A DNA stretch of 64,000 bases from Cytospora piceicola (lineage: Eukaryota; Ascomycota; Sordariomycetes; Diaporthales; Cytosporaceae). The stretch covers positions 1 through 64,000 of the forward strand of contig JALQBC010000078.1 of assembly GCA_023375675.1 (NCBI GenBank). Direction: 5' to 3'. Within the stretch, counting starts at the first letter, position 1. Every line of letters begins with the position of its first letter. The position numbers and the translations under genes were made by a program. Below the pieces are notes generated by a model. The model was not told the DNA's origin, ran no database searches, and was given only the letters and a program-made list of their open reading frames with translations. Of this stretch, positions 45,260 to 57,544 are shown in pieces.

Positions 45260-47246
45260 GTTTGCATATGGTAATGTGAGTGCGGTTTTAGTTCTTGAGT
45301 CAAGCTGAGAGATCTGGTGGAAGGTATCGCAGATTGAAATGTCAGAATTGTTCTAGGTGCAACTTTCGGTTTTAGGGTACCTAGGTACAGTCGTCGATCT
45401 GATTGAAAGAGCAGAGGTACCGTACCTACTTGTCAAAGGGGTTTTGATGAAGAGAACGGATAGCACACGGATATGTTAGGTACGCGCCATTCAATCCGGG
45501 TAGCTGAACTCAGAGGCAGCCAAAACTCACACTGATCATCGGTAGACAACAATATTACCTTTGGCACGTTCCAGCCCTCTTGTTGGAGATGATCCTCTTC
45601 AAAAAAAGGTCTCTTCAGGTATCGCAAGATACGTTCGATCAAGGGCAATTCCTGATTGTACCAAGTCGCAGCCGCAGTCACATCTATGTATATGTGACTG
45701 CTAACACATCGTGACGGACACTACTCAGAACCGCGTGGATAACCTTCCTTGCCTTCCTCTGCGTCTATAATCGCCAACCACCATCGAATAAAGAAAAACC
45801 CGCCTCACAGCAGCCGCCGCCGCAGCCACAGCAACCTCCTCGTAACAGTCACTAAATTCAGTGACCGGTCAACTACCGGCCGAAGCACCCAAGGGAGGGC
45901 TGCGTCTGTTACTTTGAGACCCGTGTGCTGCATCTTTCATGTCAGATGGCCTCCAAACCGGCTGGTAGTTACTCGTTGAGTGTACCTCATTTGGCTAAGA
46001 AATTTTTCCTTTACCTACCAATTGACCACAGGGAGCGATTCCTCAACCCGATTGATGAATAGATCACCATTCTTTCGGACTTAAAACTGTATGACGGGTC
46101 TCGATCGATATCGCTTCTGATTTTTGCCTCGCCCCGGTTGGGATTCACCCAACATGACATGGCGAGAACAGCGGTATCCCTCAAGTGCTCCAAGACTGGC
46201 TATATCTCGATTATGTCTGGGGAGGGGGGCCCTGTTTTTGGCGGGTGCAGAACCAAGCCAACCTATACACAGCCCTTGCAGTATCTACCACATGGATGAG
46301 TGGCAACGATGCTACAGTACCTAGGTACTGGACATCCATTCCTCGCAACGTATAGAGAACTCGAAGCGCGAGCTTCAGCCAAACCCAACGGCTGCTAGTA
46401 AGCAGATCCAGGGGTCAGAAGAAGCTCTAGTGATGTTCGGATTCCTTTCTTGCTTCACTTAATTGCTCAATTTATGGCGTGACAATATCTGAAACTAAGA
46501 ATGGAAGCTGGAAACGCCGCGGGATGAGCAAGATTCCGCCGCGCTGCTCTACGTTATGATATGCGCTATATTGTTACTCGTTTCTAGAGCTTATATGACC
46601 TGCTCCATAACAGTCCAGAGACATTGAATATTAAATCCTTTTTATCTGGAACTATCCCACTCTTGATTCATCTAGAAGAAAATCAAAACTCTGATTATCC
46701 CGTCGCCTGCGTCCTTGTTCACTTTCGATCCTGGGACCTTCTGAGCCCGTAAGGCATCACAGCAAAGAACTCCGTTCTCTTGATCTATATATTTCGGACC
46801 GGCATATCCTACTTTCTTTTGCCTTACCAGTACTATTCGGCTTGTTGCTGTCCGGATAAGTGAGCCCGGCAAAGCTTTTATCACGGTTGACGACATCAAC
46901 CATTCTCGCCGCGCGCCTTCAAAATCATTCACGCTTTAGCTCACGGTTTCATATTGCGTAATCAAGGGCGTTTTACATTGGGACTAGAGTTCGCGAGTCA
47001 CTTTCTCAGGGTAGGTGTCACTAACTCCTGACTTTCACTTCTACTCGCGGTAATATGGGCAATGATATGTGTTAGCCGCAACGGCCGCCGTCTCCGGAGA
47101 CCGGCAGTCACTGCCGGTCCGGCCCGTCCCTCGGCGGGCTATCAATACCGAAACAGTTGCAGTCGCATTGCATTGCATTGCATATCAACGTCGCCTGTTC
47201 GACTCAGTTCCGGGGCCGTCCACTATACTCAGGGATTATCACCACA
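45260..47246. other. 2-kb intergenic region, no gene supported
   Basis: Near 45540-45690 on the minus strand a short coding-like peptide (PLIERILRYLKRPFFEEDHL) is seen without a usable start or flanking exons, perhaps a relic. An 86-codon frame at 46672-46932 (-) is unconvincing. CCTAGGTA words occur near 45380 and 46320. The last 200 bp is the promoter/leader of the deaminase gene and includes a CATTG triplication at about 47167-47181. Confidence 0.5.
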
Positions 47247-48335
47247 ATGGAGGGTCTCACGATATCGCCCTTTATCGCCTCGCTGCCCAAGGTTGAGCTC
47301 CACGTCCACATCGAAGGCACCCTCCAGCCGGCACTCCGATGGAAGCTCGCCCACCGCAACAACGTGCCCCTCCCCTACCCAACCTACGAGTCCCTCCTGG
47401 ACTCGTACAAGATCAAGTTCAACCACCGCCCGGAGCTCAACGGCCGCCAGCCGGGCGTTCCCACCTTCCTCGAGGCCTACTTCGCGGGCTGCGAGGTCCT
47501 GCACGCCGAGGATGACTTCTACGAGATGGCCATGGAGTACCTTACGCGGTGTAGGGACATGAAAGTCCGGTACTGCGAGCCTTTCTTTGACATACAGGCG
47601 CATACCCGGAGAGGCGTGCCACACGAGGCCGTGTTGAACGGTTACCTCCGCGCACAACGCGACGGGGCGGAGAAGCTTGGCGTCCGGTCAAACTGGATCT
47701 TCTGCTTCATCCGGGACGAGCCTGTGGAAGATGGGCTAGCTGCCTACGAGGCCTCGAGGCCGTGGGCGGCGGGGATCGTGCCTGGCGGGAAGGGACTGTT
47801 CCACGCCGTCGGGTTGGCGAGCAACGCCTTTGAGCGGCCGCCCATGCTGTTCGAGGAGGGGTTTCGGCGGGCTAAGGCGGATGGGTTGCATGTGACCACG
47901 CATTGTGACTTTGGTCAGAAGGACACTCACGCACATGTTCATGAGGCAATATTCTCCGTGTGTGAGGGGAAGGGAGTGGAGAGGATCGACCATGGGCTGG
48001 ACGCTGAGGATGATCCTGGGCTGATGCAAGGGCTGAAGGACAGGGGCATAGGGCTGACACTGTGCCCTCATGCATATCATCGACGGACAGAGACGGATGT
48101 ATTGTTTCCCAAGATACGGCGGCTACTGGACGCCGGTGTTCGCGTCTGTATAAACTCTGATGATCCTGTGTATATGCATGACGTATGGATCGATGGGAAT
48201 ATGGAGAAGGTATACCACTATTGCCGGCTGGGAAAGAAGGAAATGATACAACTGGCGAGGAATGGCGTTGAAATGTCATGGGCAAGTGACGCCGTCAAGG
48301 AGGACATACTAAGAGAACTCGAGACATTTGAATGA
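47247..48335 (+). CDS. adenosine/adenine deaminase family protein (variant HCDFG type)
   Basis: One exon, 362 aa. The metallo-hydrolase landmarks are LPKVELHVHIEGTLQPALRW (first metal His pair), the third His in GLHVTTHCDFGQKDTHAHVH, GVERIDHGLDAEDDP, LTLCPHAYHRR, and the Asp pair in VCINSDDPVYM. The common HAGE motif, whose Glu is the proton shuttle in classic adenosine deaminases, is replaced by HCDFGQKD. This variant characterises a subgroup of fungal/bacterial adenine-deaminase-like enzymes as I remember it, so the base acted on is uncertain. The ATG at 47247 (ACAATGG) is preferred to one 90 bp upstream because the family starts about 10 residues before LPK. Confidence 0.85.
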   Translation: MEGLTISPFIASLPKVELHVHIEGTLQPALRWKLAHRNNVPLPYPTYESLLDSYKIKFNHRPELNGRQPGVPTFLEAYFAGCEVLHAEDDFYEMAMEYLTRCRDMKVRYCEPFFDIQAHTRRGVPHEAVLNGYLRAQRDGAEKLGVRSNWIFCFIRDEPVEDGLAAYEASRPWAAGIVPGGKGLFHAVGLASNAFERPPMLFEEGFRRAKADGLHVTTHCDFGQKDTHAHVHEAIFSVCEGKGVERIDHGLDAEDDPGLMQGLKDRGIGLTLCPHAYHRRTETDVLFPKIRRLLDAGVRVCINSDDPVYMHDVWIDGNMEKVYHYCRLGKKEMIQLARNGVEMSWASDAVKEDILRELETFE

Positions 48336-49184
48336 GGCGTTGTTCATACTTAGTACCCGAGCGACCCTGGTTTGCTTTATAGATATTTTAAGTAACAATC
48401 AGATCCTAGATGGGAATTTCAACATTTCCGCCGGGGCTGCGAAGTATTAGCAACGCGGAAAGCGCAAGTAGAAGAACCAGATGGTGAACGATCTATTTTC
48501 ACGAAAACATGTCACGATAGACCCACCCACCTACTTGTATTTCTACGTGTGTAAGTCGATACTACAGCCGGATTCATAACTGTGCCTCGTTTTTGACGAC
48601 TATGATTCGCCCGTTGGAATCCGCCACCCCATCGCACCACATGCGACTGGGTTCAGAATCCTGCAACCTCCGTTGCCTAAGGGCAGTTCACATTATCAGT
48701 ATAAATACTGCACCGGTTCGGACTGTTGGTGCAGGGGTATCGCGTAATCGAGGGAGCAGCTGAGAACTCAGATGCACGAAATGGGGACTTGCCCCGCTGC
48801 GCAGGACGGCACAATGCATTTGTGCGGAATGGCATCCTTGTTCCTTCGAAGGAACCAACTGCATTGTACGGATCCGTATGCAGACGCCTCATACCAACAT
48901 GAGACTCTCGAGGTCCAACATGCATTCTCCGTGCCTCTGGTTTGCGCCTAGCCCTCCCAATCTGCGGCTCAAGCCTCCCTTGTGCAGGACTCGGACGCTC
49001 GAATTTGTCTCAAGGACCCAGTATAAGTCTAATGGTGCGAAATCCCATCCGCGTGGCAGCCGGCCACCAGCTCTCAAATATGAACTCAATTCCGTTGTTC
49101 TGGGCACATCGACCGAGAGAATTGTTATCATCCGGTCTCTCTCTCTCGGCTACTATAGTTGTCGTTACTCTCAGTTCCCTCAAG
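48336..49184. other. intergenic, no gene seen
   Basis: 3' flank of the deaminase and promoter of the secreted membrane protein. Short open frames only. Confidence 0.5.
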
Positions 49185-51400
49185 ATGTCTTTTCGCTGGG
49201 CGCATGCCGTGGTGGCAGCCCTGTGTCTCAACCAGGCTGTTGCGAACCCGGGAAAACCCTCTGGCCCTGTTGAGGTTCTCGAGACTCGCCGTCACCAAGG
49301 GTCATCATTTGCAGAGAATGAAAGTGCACTATGGGGCCTTCGCCGGGATCTGACCACAGCAGATTTTCGCCAACGTGAATCAGACACGAATACCCACAAG
49401 ACTAATGGATCACTTGATCTGAGCTGGAGTGATGCTACTTTGTACAGCTAGTCAGTCAATCCAGTTGTGTTTCAAACTCCTTCTCTGTTTCTGTATATCC
49501 CTCTGACCACATATTTTTCTGAACTTGCAGTAGCGCGGCAACAGTCTCCTGCGCGTCATGCTATGTCAAAGGCACTGCGTATGCTAGTCTTATAGTCAAA
49601 GGCGATTTCAATTTCACCCAAGCCTTGAGCAATTTCCATTCTCAGTTTCTACCCGAGATCAAGAACATCACCGAGGATATCTGGCAGGAGCTCGAGGACT
49701 GGGCCGACTATGTCTACATAAATGTCACAGGTACAGTCGAGGAGGAAGTCGTCGAGTTCTTCCATGATGGTGACCTTGATGACTTCGACATCTGCTGGGA
49801 CTGCTACGCCTTTCCGAGTTTCAATGAGTCCTTCGACATTACCTTGACGGACATCCCAGAGACAACGCTCAAGTTCGAGTTTGACGATCTGGAGCTCTAC
49901 ATGCTGCTCGACTTGTCTCTAGAGGCGGACGAGACTTACAAGATCGATCTGTACCCCAAGACTTGGTCCCAGCCTGCCGGCATCGAGGTTGGCGATCAGA
50001 TGATTGGCTTCATCATATCACTGGAATTGATACTCCAATTGGATGCTGAGGTGGACATCAGCACAGGCGTCCACGTCAAATTTGATGATGGTCTCGCTAT
50101 TGAGATCGCCATGTTCGGCACCGATGTTTCTACTATACACCTGTGAGTGCGCCCTCTGCTATATCTAGATGCTCTAAGCTTCCGCGACGTTTACTGACAC
50201 CTAACACAGGACTGATGGCGATTTCGAGTTCCTCCCTGTCGTAGTGAATACTACAGGTGTCACCCTCGATGCTACCCTTCGTCTGGGAGTTACAGCGGGC
50301 CTGAACATGTCCGAAGATCTCGGAGACGTGATCAAGATGGGAGCCGGAGCCTCCGCCCTGGTCTACGCCGATATTGCCCACTTTAACACCAACATCACGT
50401 TCCCAGAGTCAACCGAGCTGACCACCCGGGACGACGACTGCCTGATGCCCGTCATCGAGTCATACGAACTCGGCCTCGGCGCTCAGGCAGGCGCGTTCGT
50501 GCAGTTCCAGAACGACACGTGGGGCCCGACGCCCAACACCAGCATGCAGATCTTCTACACGACGCTGTTCTCCGCGTGTGCGGCGCAACCGACCCCTGCA
50601 ACGAACCTCCTCGCAGCACGGGAGACAACTGCCGCCCTTCTGGCTGACCGTGACGACCTGACCACGAGCCCGGTCTGTACCACGTACACCCTCACAAACG
50701 TCATCTGCATGTCGGCGGGGCTCAAGAATTGCCCTGCCTCCCTGCAGAGCACCATCCAGGTCACTTCGGAATCGACCATCAACATGGTCGTGTCAAAGGG
50801 AGTGGAGGCGTCCTTCCCGCCAACAACAACCGCGGGCAGTGTCTCGACAGTCGCCTTTGGCAACCGTGCCCAGAAGGTGAAAGCATCGAGCGGCAGCCCT
50901 GTCTCGTACGTGCCGCCGACGTCGACTGCATCCGCCTCTGCCTCTGGCAGCAGCAGTACTGGAGGTATTAGCGGGGTTGTTGGTGACGCCAAGCATGAAT
51001 ACAATGGACTTTCCGAGAAGAACAAGAAGCTTGTCATCGGGCTGTGCGCCGGCCTTGGTGGTGCACTTCTTGGTGTTGCTGCTTTCGGTATCTGGTGAGT
51101 AGTTGATCTATAGGTCCCTACTTCATATGATTTGCGGACTAACAGATATCTCTCCGCTACAGGTTCTGCTGCAAGAGGCGCCAGTCTAACAAGGTGGGCA
51201 AAACGGGCTCCAATATGGAGGGAGCCCACGGTCCTGATGCATCTCAGCCGTTCCTCGGAGAATCCGAGACAAAGGCTAAGTGGCAACAGACACAGCTTAG
51301 CATCTGTAAGTGCCCACGAGTCCCACGAAATACTTCTTGAAGTTTATCGCTAACCTAAGTAACAGCTGAGTCTGACCCTATGACATCTCGCCACGATTAG
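49185..51400 (+). CDS. secreted single-pass membrane protein, fungal unknown
   Basis: Five exons, 49185-49450, 49531-50142, 50210-51094, 51163-51305 and 51366-51400, join in frame to 646 aa. There is a signal peptide (MSFRWAHAVVAALCLNQAVA), then a long acidic ectodomain with CWDC and CASC pairs and many N-glycosylation sequons. Late in the ectodomain a Ser/Thr-rich stalk (TSTASASASGSSSTGG) leads to one membrane helix (LVIGLCAGLGGALLGVAAFG). The short tail starts FCCKRRQSNK and ends in SRHD. The layout (ectodomain, Ser/Thr stalk, single helix, short tail) is that of a wall-facing surface protein. I recognise the type as a widespread uncharacterised Pezizomycotina family but know no function. 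Confidence 0.8.
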
Positions 51401-52244
51401 TGTTGTGAAGAGGCATGTTGGTTATTAAATATATACCAAGTACTTAGTCGAAATTGGAAATCAGTTTGGAGAATGTAGGATGTGAAAGACACAAGCATGG
51501 TACATTTGAACAAGCATAATGATGGGAATGATGTTGAGTAATGACAGCCAATGTATTGATATGATTCCCTTTTGCTGCTATCATGCTAAAAATGTACGCT
51601 TGTCTCCCAAGATTTGGGTAACCCATGAATACTTTAGTATGTTTCGATCAGATTAAACCGAGGAAGCTGAATAATGGCCTGTGAAGTACCAAAGACACTA
51701 ATCAAGCACTAAAGAGGTATATAGGTACTCATACACGTGTCTCGATGAAGAAAATATTCAAGGGGCAACCGGGAAGAGGACCATGCGCTCCCCGTTCGCT
51801 CTTCAGCAGGGCCTGCGGCATGCATATTCCTAAGAATGGTGTTATTTTCAACCCGCTAGTGACAACGCGAACAAACTAAACCAGCGATAAACGATGGCTC
51901 GGACGGTTTAGCCACGTCTTAACGGTGAACAGGCTACAGTAGACTTTACTCGGACGTCTAGCCGTCTGGCGGATGATCTACGACAAGACTGATTGGAACC
52001 GATGCCCGATGTTATATAATTACACGTACCATCCTTCCATAATCTTCCTTCATCGAGTGCAAACTCTTCTCTCATTACCTACGCACCCTTCCACGCTGAT
52101 ATAATATCACAATACATACGCTGTCTCTGAAATAATATTCCACCATCACACACTCATAATTTAACTTCTCCAGACATCAGAACAGCAATCTTCAACTTCT
52201 CAATCTAGATTCACAACTGGATTTAGTTCGTCATCAACGCCACA
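51401..52244. other. intergenic, likely promoter of the small gene at 52245
   Basis: No gene. A TATATAA-like string lies near 52013, followed by about 200 bp of CT/CA-rich leader ending CCACAATGG, a typical fungal promoter plus 5' UTR. Confidence 0.45.
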
Positions 52245-52698
52245 ATGGAAAAGCACGAGGGTATACAAGAAGACAACTCTCTAAAGTCCCCTCTGCCAAA
52301 ACAGAATTCCGACCCTGCCGCTGCCCCCGAGTCCGAAAAGCAACCGCAGAAAGATATCCGAATCCTGTCTTGGAAGTCTGCAGGTTATTCCAAAGTCAGA
52401 ATATACGGCTTGACATATACCTTCTATCTCATCCTCAAGAGCCGACTCGGCTGCCCGGGCAGCTGCACCAGTCAAAGGATCGAATTCTGCAACACCAACT
52501 CAGAAGACGTCGTCCAAGTCCTGGTCGCATGCGGCTATTCAAAAGGCTGGATCTCGACTCGCAAGCGATGAGGACTGGAGCATTTCCAATGGTGCTGGTG
52601 GTTCTGGCAGCCCGCACCACATGTACACTGGAGCATTCGAAACCGTTATGGGAAGAAGGGACCGGACTAGCAACTGCATGAGGAGGAAAAAGGGGTAA
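52245..52698 (+). CDS. small hypothetical protein, two exons proposed
   Basis: Unspliced, the ATG at 52245 gives 108 aa. I favour exons 52245-52383 and 52442-52698 (donor GTTATT, acceptor AGAG; both weak), giving 131 aa, because the second frame then has ordinary composition (GSNSATPTQKTSSKSWSHAA, SDEDWSISNGAGGSGSPHHM) and runs on to a TAA. The protein is polar and disordered with a basic end (MRRKKG). No domain recognised. The leader and start context are good, so a transcript is likely even if the splice is wrong. Confidence 0.4.
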
Positions 52699-53531
52699 AG
52701 ACCACGCTCAGGGGGTTGGAGGTTTGCTTGCTGCTGCCCTGGACCACTGATTATGATGAGGTCGCAGGAAAGCTTGACGTTGATGAAGCGCTCATGGATG
52801 TTCGATAAGATGTCACAGACAGGTTGGTGGACTCGCATAGAGCCAAGGATGGGTCGTTTCTTCTAAGTGACTCATTTATCACCTTGTTGGTCTATCTAGA
52901 TCCTTTTTCATAGTGATAAAGCTTGTAATGTGACCAATTATGTACCACGCTATCGTTATGGTCTCCCAGGGGCTTCATTATGCTAAACTACCCTAGGGTA
53001 TTGGACCAGGATATCCTCTTTTGGCACAGTCAGTCGCTCCACCGAGAGAAATACGGTGTCATAAGTAACTTTTGAACTGCCTAAGTGCATTACGGCTTAT
53101 TGACACAACGACTATACACAAGTATGTATTGATCAAGAGCTTGGTCGTAACTTCCTACTAATATGGGGTGGGCCGGCTTCAAAGTTCAAGCAGGTTGTTG
53201 TTTCTCGTCTGCTAATGACTTGAATGTTCCTCAAGTTTTGCGTTGATGCCCAGTACAACATGATTAAACACGGCCGTACTTAGGTATATGTCGCAGAGCA
53301 CGCTCAGCCACCAGCACAGACCTCGTCGATCTGTGATTCACTCGATATACTGCTCCCCCTCAATACAGCACTCTAAGACCTCATCCAATGGAACATCTTC
53401 TTTCTTTACTCTTCAGGAACAGCAGGTTACCTTCTCCCTCTGTAGCCCTTTCAGCTGGCGGTGCCCAGTCTCCCCATACTGACCGTCACCTTTCAAAACT
53501 ACCCAACCAACCAATTAAGCCCCTTGCCGTG
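52699..53531. other. intergenic, no gene seen
   Basis: Contains one TACCCTAGGGTA palindrome (52989-53000). The last 200 bp is promoter/leader of the Hce2-like gene. Confidence 0.5.
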
Positions 53532-54264
53532 ATGATGATCGCAAGCGTTCTCCTCACCATTCTGGCCTCGTTGGCCTCGGCCGCTCTTGCCGGTCCTGTC
53601 TACCACAACCAGGCACTTGCTGCTCGCAACTTCATCCCTGAGTACATCGTCTGGCAGAGTACCGCCAACCGCACTCAAAACCCCATGGTACCAAGCATTG
53701 GCTCTGTGAAGGCCTGTCAGCGCACTACCTACTACAGCGGCACCCCTGCCTCCGGGATCCATCGCAGTGACTGCCAGAAGCTCGTCGATCAGATCGAGTC
53801 CAACCCTGGATACGTGAGTACCTAGATACATCCTAGTGTGTTCCAGCTTCTCGAGACTTTTGCTAACTTCAATGCTGGGATACTGCAGTGGGAGATGTGG
53901 TGGTGGGATAGTACGTCTGACTGTAAGACTCTCGCAAGCAACGGCACCTGCAATTTTGCCATCAGTCGTCCCGACGGGAAGGCTTCTGATCAGGAACACG
54001 CCAACGATGTCGCCATGTGAGCATACCTTCCAAGTTCTCTGCCTGGGTATTATTTTCTTGCTGATGAGACTTGGTTTCTGCAGCATTGGCAATTCCGACG
54101 TCGTCGACATCTTGGACCACCTTCTGAGCTATGGATCTGGCGACGATATCAACTCGAACAACATCGCTGGAGAGATAGATTGTGAGTGGTATTTTGCTAG
54201 CAATACAACGATGAGCTTCGTGGTGCGGAACAACGATGCGGTGCAGGATACCAATAGTCCTTGA
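53532..54264 (+). CDS. secreted Hce2-domain (Ecp2-like) protein
   Basis: Exons 53532-53813, 53889-54016 and 54084-54264 give 196 aa. A signal peptide (MMIASVLLTILASLASAALA) leads to a short pro-like segment, then one Hce2 domain, the module named after the Cladosporium fulvum effector Ecp2. The pattern is visible: IGSVKACQRTTYYSGTPASG, HRSDCQKLVDQIESNPGYWE (splice between Y and W), SDCKTLASNGTCNFAISRP, the IIGNSDVVDILDHLL segment across the second splice, and GEIDCEWYF. Ecp2-type proteins are secreted by plant-associated fungi and some act as virulence factors or necrosis elicitors; others have no known role. All three exons end at standard donors with in-frame joins. It stands next to a HET-domain gene. 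Confidence 0.87.
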
Positions 54265-54972
54265 TCTCTGCTTCGGCAAGAGTAAGAAGGTTCCTTGGGA
54301 GCAGCTCAACCTTGCTTGGACTTCATGTCAGGGATGGAATAGAGATGCTCTTATTATTCAGTCACCATGGTACGAGATAGGTTCGGGAATAGTTGCAGCG
54401 CGACGCCATACCAACCTAAGCTACTAGCACAAAAGGGACCATGCTCAAATTAAGATTTCTCCATAGCTACCCTAGGGTATACAAGCACATGCGACACATA
54501 CCAACTCCAGCACCAGAGGAATATGAGATGTCTCTCGATCATGGCCAGGTCTTCCTGGATCAGCCTGTGGAAGTCGAAAACGATAGTTCGCGACCACAGT
54601 ATTCATCTTATCAAATCCTGGTCATCAAGGAATGCTATCTGCGTCTCATAACAGTCAATAGCTAAAGCCAAGAGTTTCTACGCGAAGCCAGAAGACAGGC
54701 CCCAGAACTATTGAAATCACTCCTTGTCGACAGGATTACTGAACTGGCCAATTAATAAATGACCACCCGTAAAAGAAATCAGGAATCTATCTGGTCTTAA
54801 GGCTAGAGCCGGATATCCTGCAATACTTTTCCGCTTACCCTAGGTATGGAGTCTTACTATTAAACCATTACGGGGTGGCATCTTATACTCTCGAATGCTA
54901 TTTGAGCTTCATTTCGTTCTCGTTTTTCTAAAGCGATCTTTCTTCGATACAAGAGTGATCCGAGTTGCCATC
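54265..54972. other. intergenic, convergent 3' ends
   Basis: No gene. One TACCCTAGGGTA palindrome lies at 54468-54479 and a shortened TACCCTAGGTA near 54836. Confidence 0.5.
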
Positions 54973-57544
54973 TTATACCAATTCAACAGTTTGGATGTCC
55001 GCAAAGTTGAAAATATTTGGTCTATTTCGATGAAAATAACCAATTCCTATCCGCTTGTATGCATGTTCACTGGATGGCATCGCTTCCAACAAGAGCCACC
55101 AGTGTCGAACCCGAAGAATGGGTGGATCGTACCATCCTCTGGGGTGCTGAATCATTCGGCCAACGCTGAGGCAAAAGTATCTTGTCTCATTTTCTGATTT
55201 GACGTTGCATTCACAACCCTGTGCAGAGTGGCATTCCAGCCTACATTCGGTTGTAAAGGGCATTCTCTCGTCACAGAGTACTTCCCAGTGTGACTTCTCG
55301 GACAAGTCTAAAGGATAGACAAAACAAATTTGGTCTTTATAAGCCCTTCCAAAGTGACCGGGGCCCCCAAGGTACTTAGAGACGTAACTTCCTTTCATAG
55401 GAGTCTTGGAGTCTTCCTCGGGCACCTTGGTAGAAAAACTGTTTAGGACCAGGAGATGCACAGGTACTACCTGGCCGACCAGTCGAATATAACCGCCCGA
55501 GACACTTCCTGTGGGATCTAAAAGCGATTTATCACAGACCGATTCTTCGATTTCGACATCGCTCTCGAAAGGGAACTGATTCCGTTCGCGAAGATATGAA
55601 ATCTTGCCAGCCATGGACGCCCAGGACCAAGATGGAGCGGTATATGTTGGGATTCTCGCGCAGGGTTCTTCTGCATGCCAAAGAAGCCCCTCAGCCAGGC
55701 CCTGCCTCCAGATACCAGCAAGATAATCATCAGAACCGTTCGGGACAGAGCCTGCAAAAAGCCTGGCAAGTCCGGACAGTGCGCTGAGTTTATCTGCTGC
55801 TTCTGTCAAGGTCCTAGATGAATAGTTCTCTGCAATCGAGTACCAAGCATAATACATGGCTTTAGGGGACCCTGAAACCAGGAAATTCGTTATGTGTCGA
55901 TGGCTTATATCTTTTCCGTCGTCTGCCTCGTCGATGATGGTATCAGCCCCTTCTGGTGGTCTCCTATCCTCGCGACCTGATATAGCCAACCTGTATGCCC
56001 AAAAGGTAAGAGGCAAAAGACCCAAGTTCCCAGCTAGGCTCAGAAACCTGTTGCATTCACAGCTCATGCCATAAGATGTGAATCGGAGCGTCCGGGACGG
56101 CAGTATTCGTTCCTGCAGGGTCCAACCCCGTGTTGAAAGTGCGTTGTGGCCGGATGTTGGACGTCCCCACTCGCCTGACCAGGTTCGCATCGTTTGGTCT
56201 TGGTGGTCAGTGTCTAATGTTTTGTCTCTGGCCTCCGGCAAAAGTCGTGGTAAAAAACCCACATCGCAATCCGCTGTGTCCTCGGCGGCCAGAGCGACGG
56301 TACAGTTCGAATAAACTTCCCGCATTGTGCCACTCTGCTCTTCCCAGTCTTTCTCGTCGTCCTGGATAATGCAAATTGCATCGACCCAGAGATACGGTAT
56401 TCCCAGGTTTTTGCATGCATCTATAGCGTCAATAACTGTCTAGGCATAATACTTGTTTAGTATATCGTTACGCTAACATCCGTTAGGACTACTCACTTGA
56501 GGAAGACTTCCCAAAGGCAAACGTAATTTGTTATCGAATAGGTTTAGGCGAGTGGTTTTGTAATTTTTACCGCTGGTGCCCCAGCAATAGGATAGAGCGG
56601 CGTAAGCCGACACAATTGCTGGCTTTGCACGCAACTCATCGGTTTCAATGAGTCTGAGATCTGTTGAGTGTGACCCAATAGAGATCAATCTCCGTGGTAT
56701 ATGTGGTGAATCTCCCTCACGACTGACCCGGCATGAACCATGTGACTGTTGGCATTCACCGAGCCATTTTCGGGCAAGTGGCCAGTCTCGGTCTAACATA
56801 AGCCTACGAACACAAATCAACCGAAAGGAATCCAACGAAGCCTCGTCGCCTCCTGAAGAACTCTGGGTTAGCTTCTTCAACCGTTTCCCTGGATTCCGTG
56901 ATATCCTAACCTCTTGTCAGAAAGACACCGTCGTTCTGGAAGGTTTTTGCAACGATTGCCACCTTGGCTTCGTCTGTTTCAAGAATACCCCAGTCGGCGC
57001 ACCATACTACCACCTCAAAAGACAGAGATAGAGCCCGTACTGGGAACTCAGACCGGACTGTTTGTGCTACAGACTTGCACAAGGGACAGCAGCCAAACTC
57101 TGCGATCCGGTTCAAAACTGTGCAGTAAAGGACAGATCCTGGGTGCTCCGATCGATAGGGACCCTCGAAGATACAATTCTCATATGACTGCTCCAAGGCA
57201 GCCAGTAAATCCTCCGTCTTCATGAGAGACATGAAAGGGGTAGAATCGGGGATTCTCTGCAACACCCAAGATCGGGTGGGTATTCCGGATTCAGTCTGTT
57301 GTGTATCCAGCTTCCGCTTCCAGACAGGCCATGATCCAATTCGGTCAAGCCTCTCGGAAGCTGGGATAGAAGGTGAGGAAGTTCTGAGAAAGTCTTCCCC
57401 ATTGTGATCGTCATGTGCTTCGCGCGCTTCGTCGGCACCACCAGGAGGACTTCGGACCACACCTATCTCGACATTCTCCTCATTCCTGTTACTTCTTATC
57501 AGCTTGCCGATATATGATTTCACTTTCGAGCGGAAGCTAGCCAT
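54973..57544 (-). CDS. HET-domain protein (heterokaryon-incompatibility type)
   Basis: Exons 57544-56911, 56852-56497 and 56439-54973 give 818 aa. The HET core is clear: YAALSYCWGTSGKNYKTTRL, LPQ-TVIDAIDACKNLGIPYLW across the second splice, VDAICIIQDDEKDWEEQSG, MREVYSNCTVALAAEDTADC, and STRGWTLQERILPSRTLRF. The C-terminal half has family landmarks: ENYSSRTLTEAADKLSALSG, YLAGIWRQGLAEGLLWHAEE, APSWSWASMAGKISY. The N-terminal 210 residues include a Cys pair (FGCCPLCKSV), usual in this class. The first join was set by frame, a CTAACC branch and the CTTCAG acceptor. HET proteins trigger cell death when hyphae of unlike genotype fuse. The frame is open throughout, so the gene looks functional. Confidence 0.92.

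Noticed and set aside
45433..45690. Coding-like minus-strand peptide PLIERILRYLKRPFF
   Set aside because: No ATG start (the frame opens with GTG after a stop), no flanking exon and no family recognised; noted only as a possible relic.
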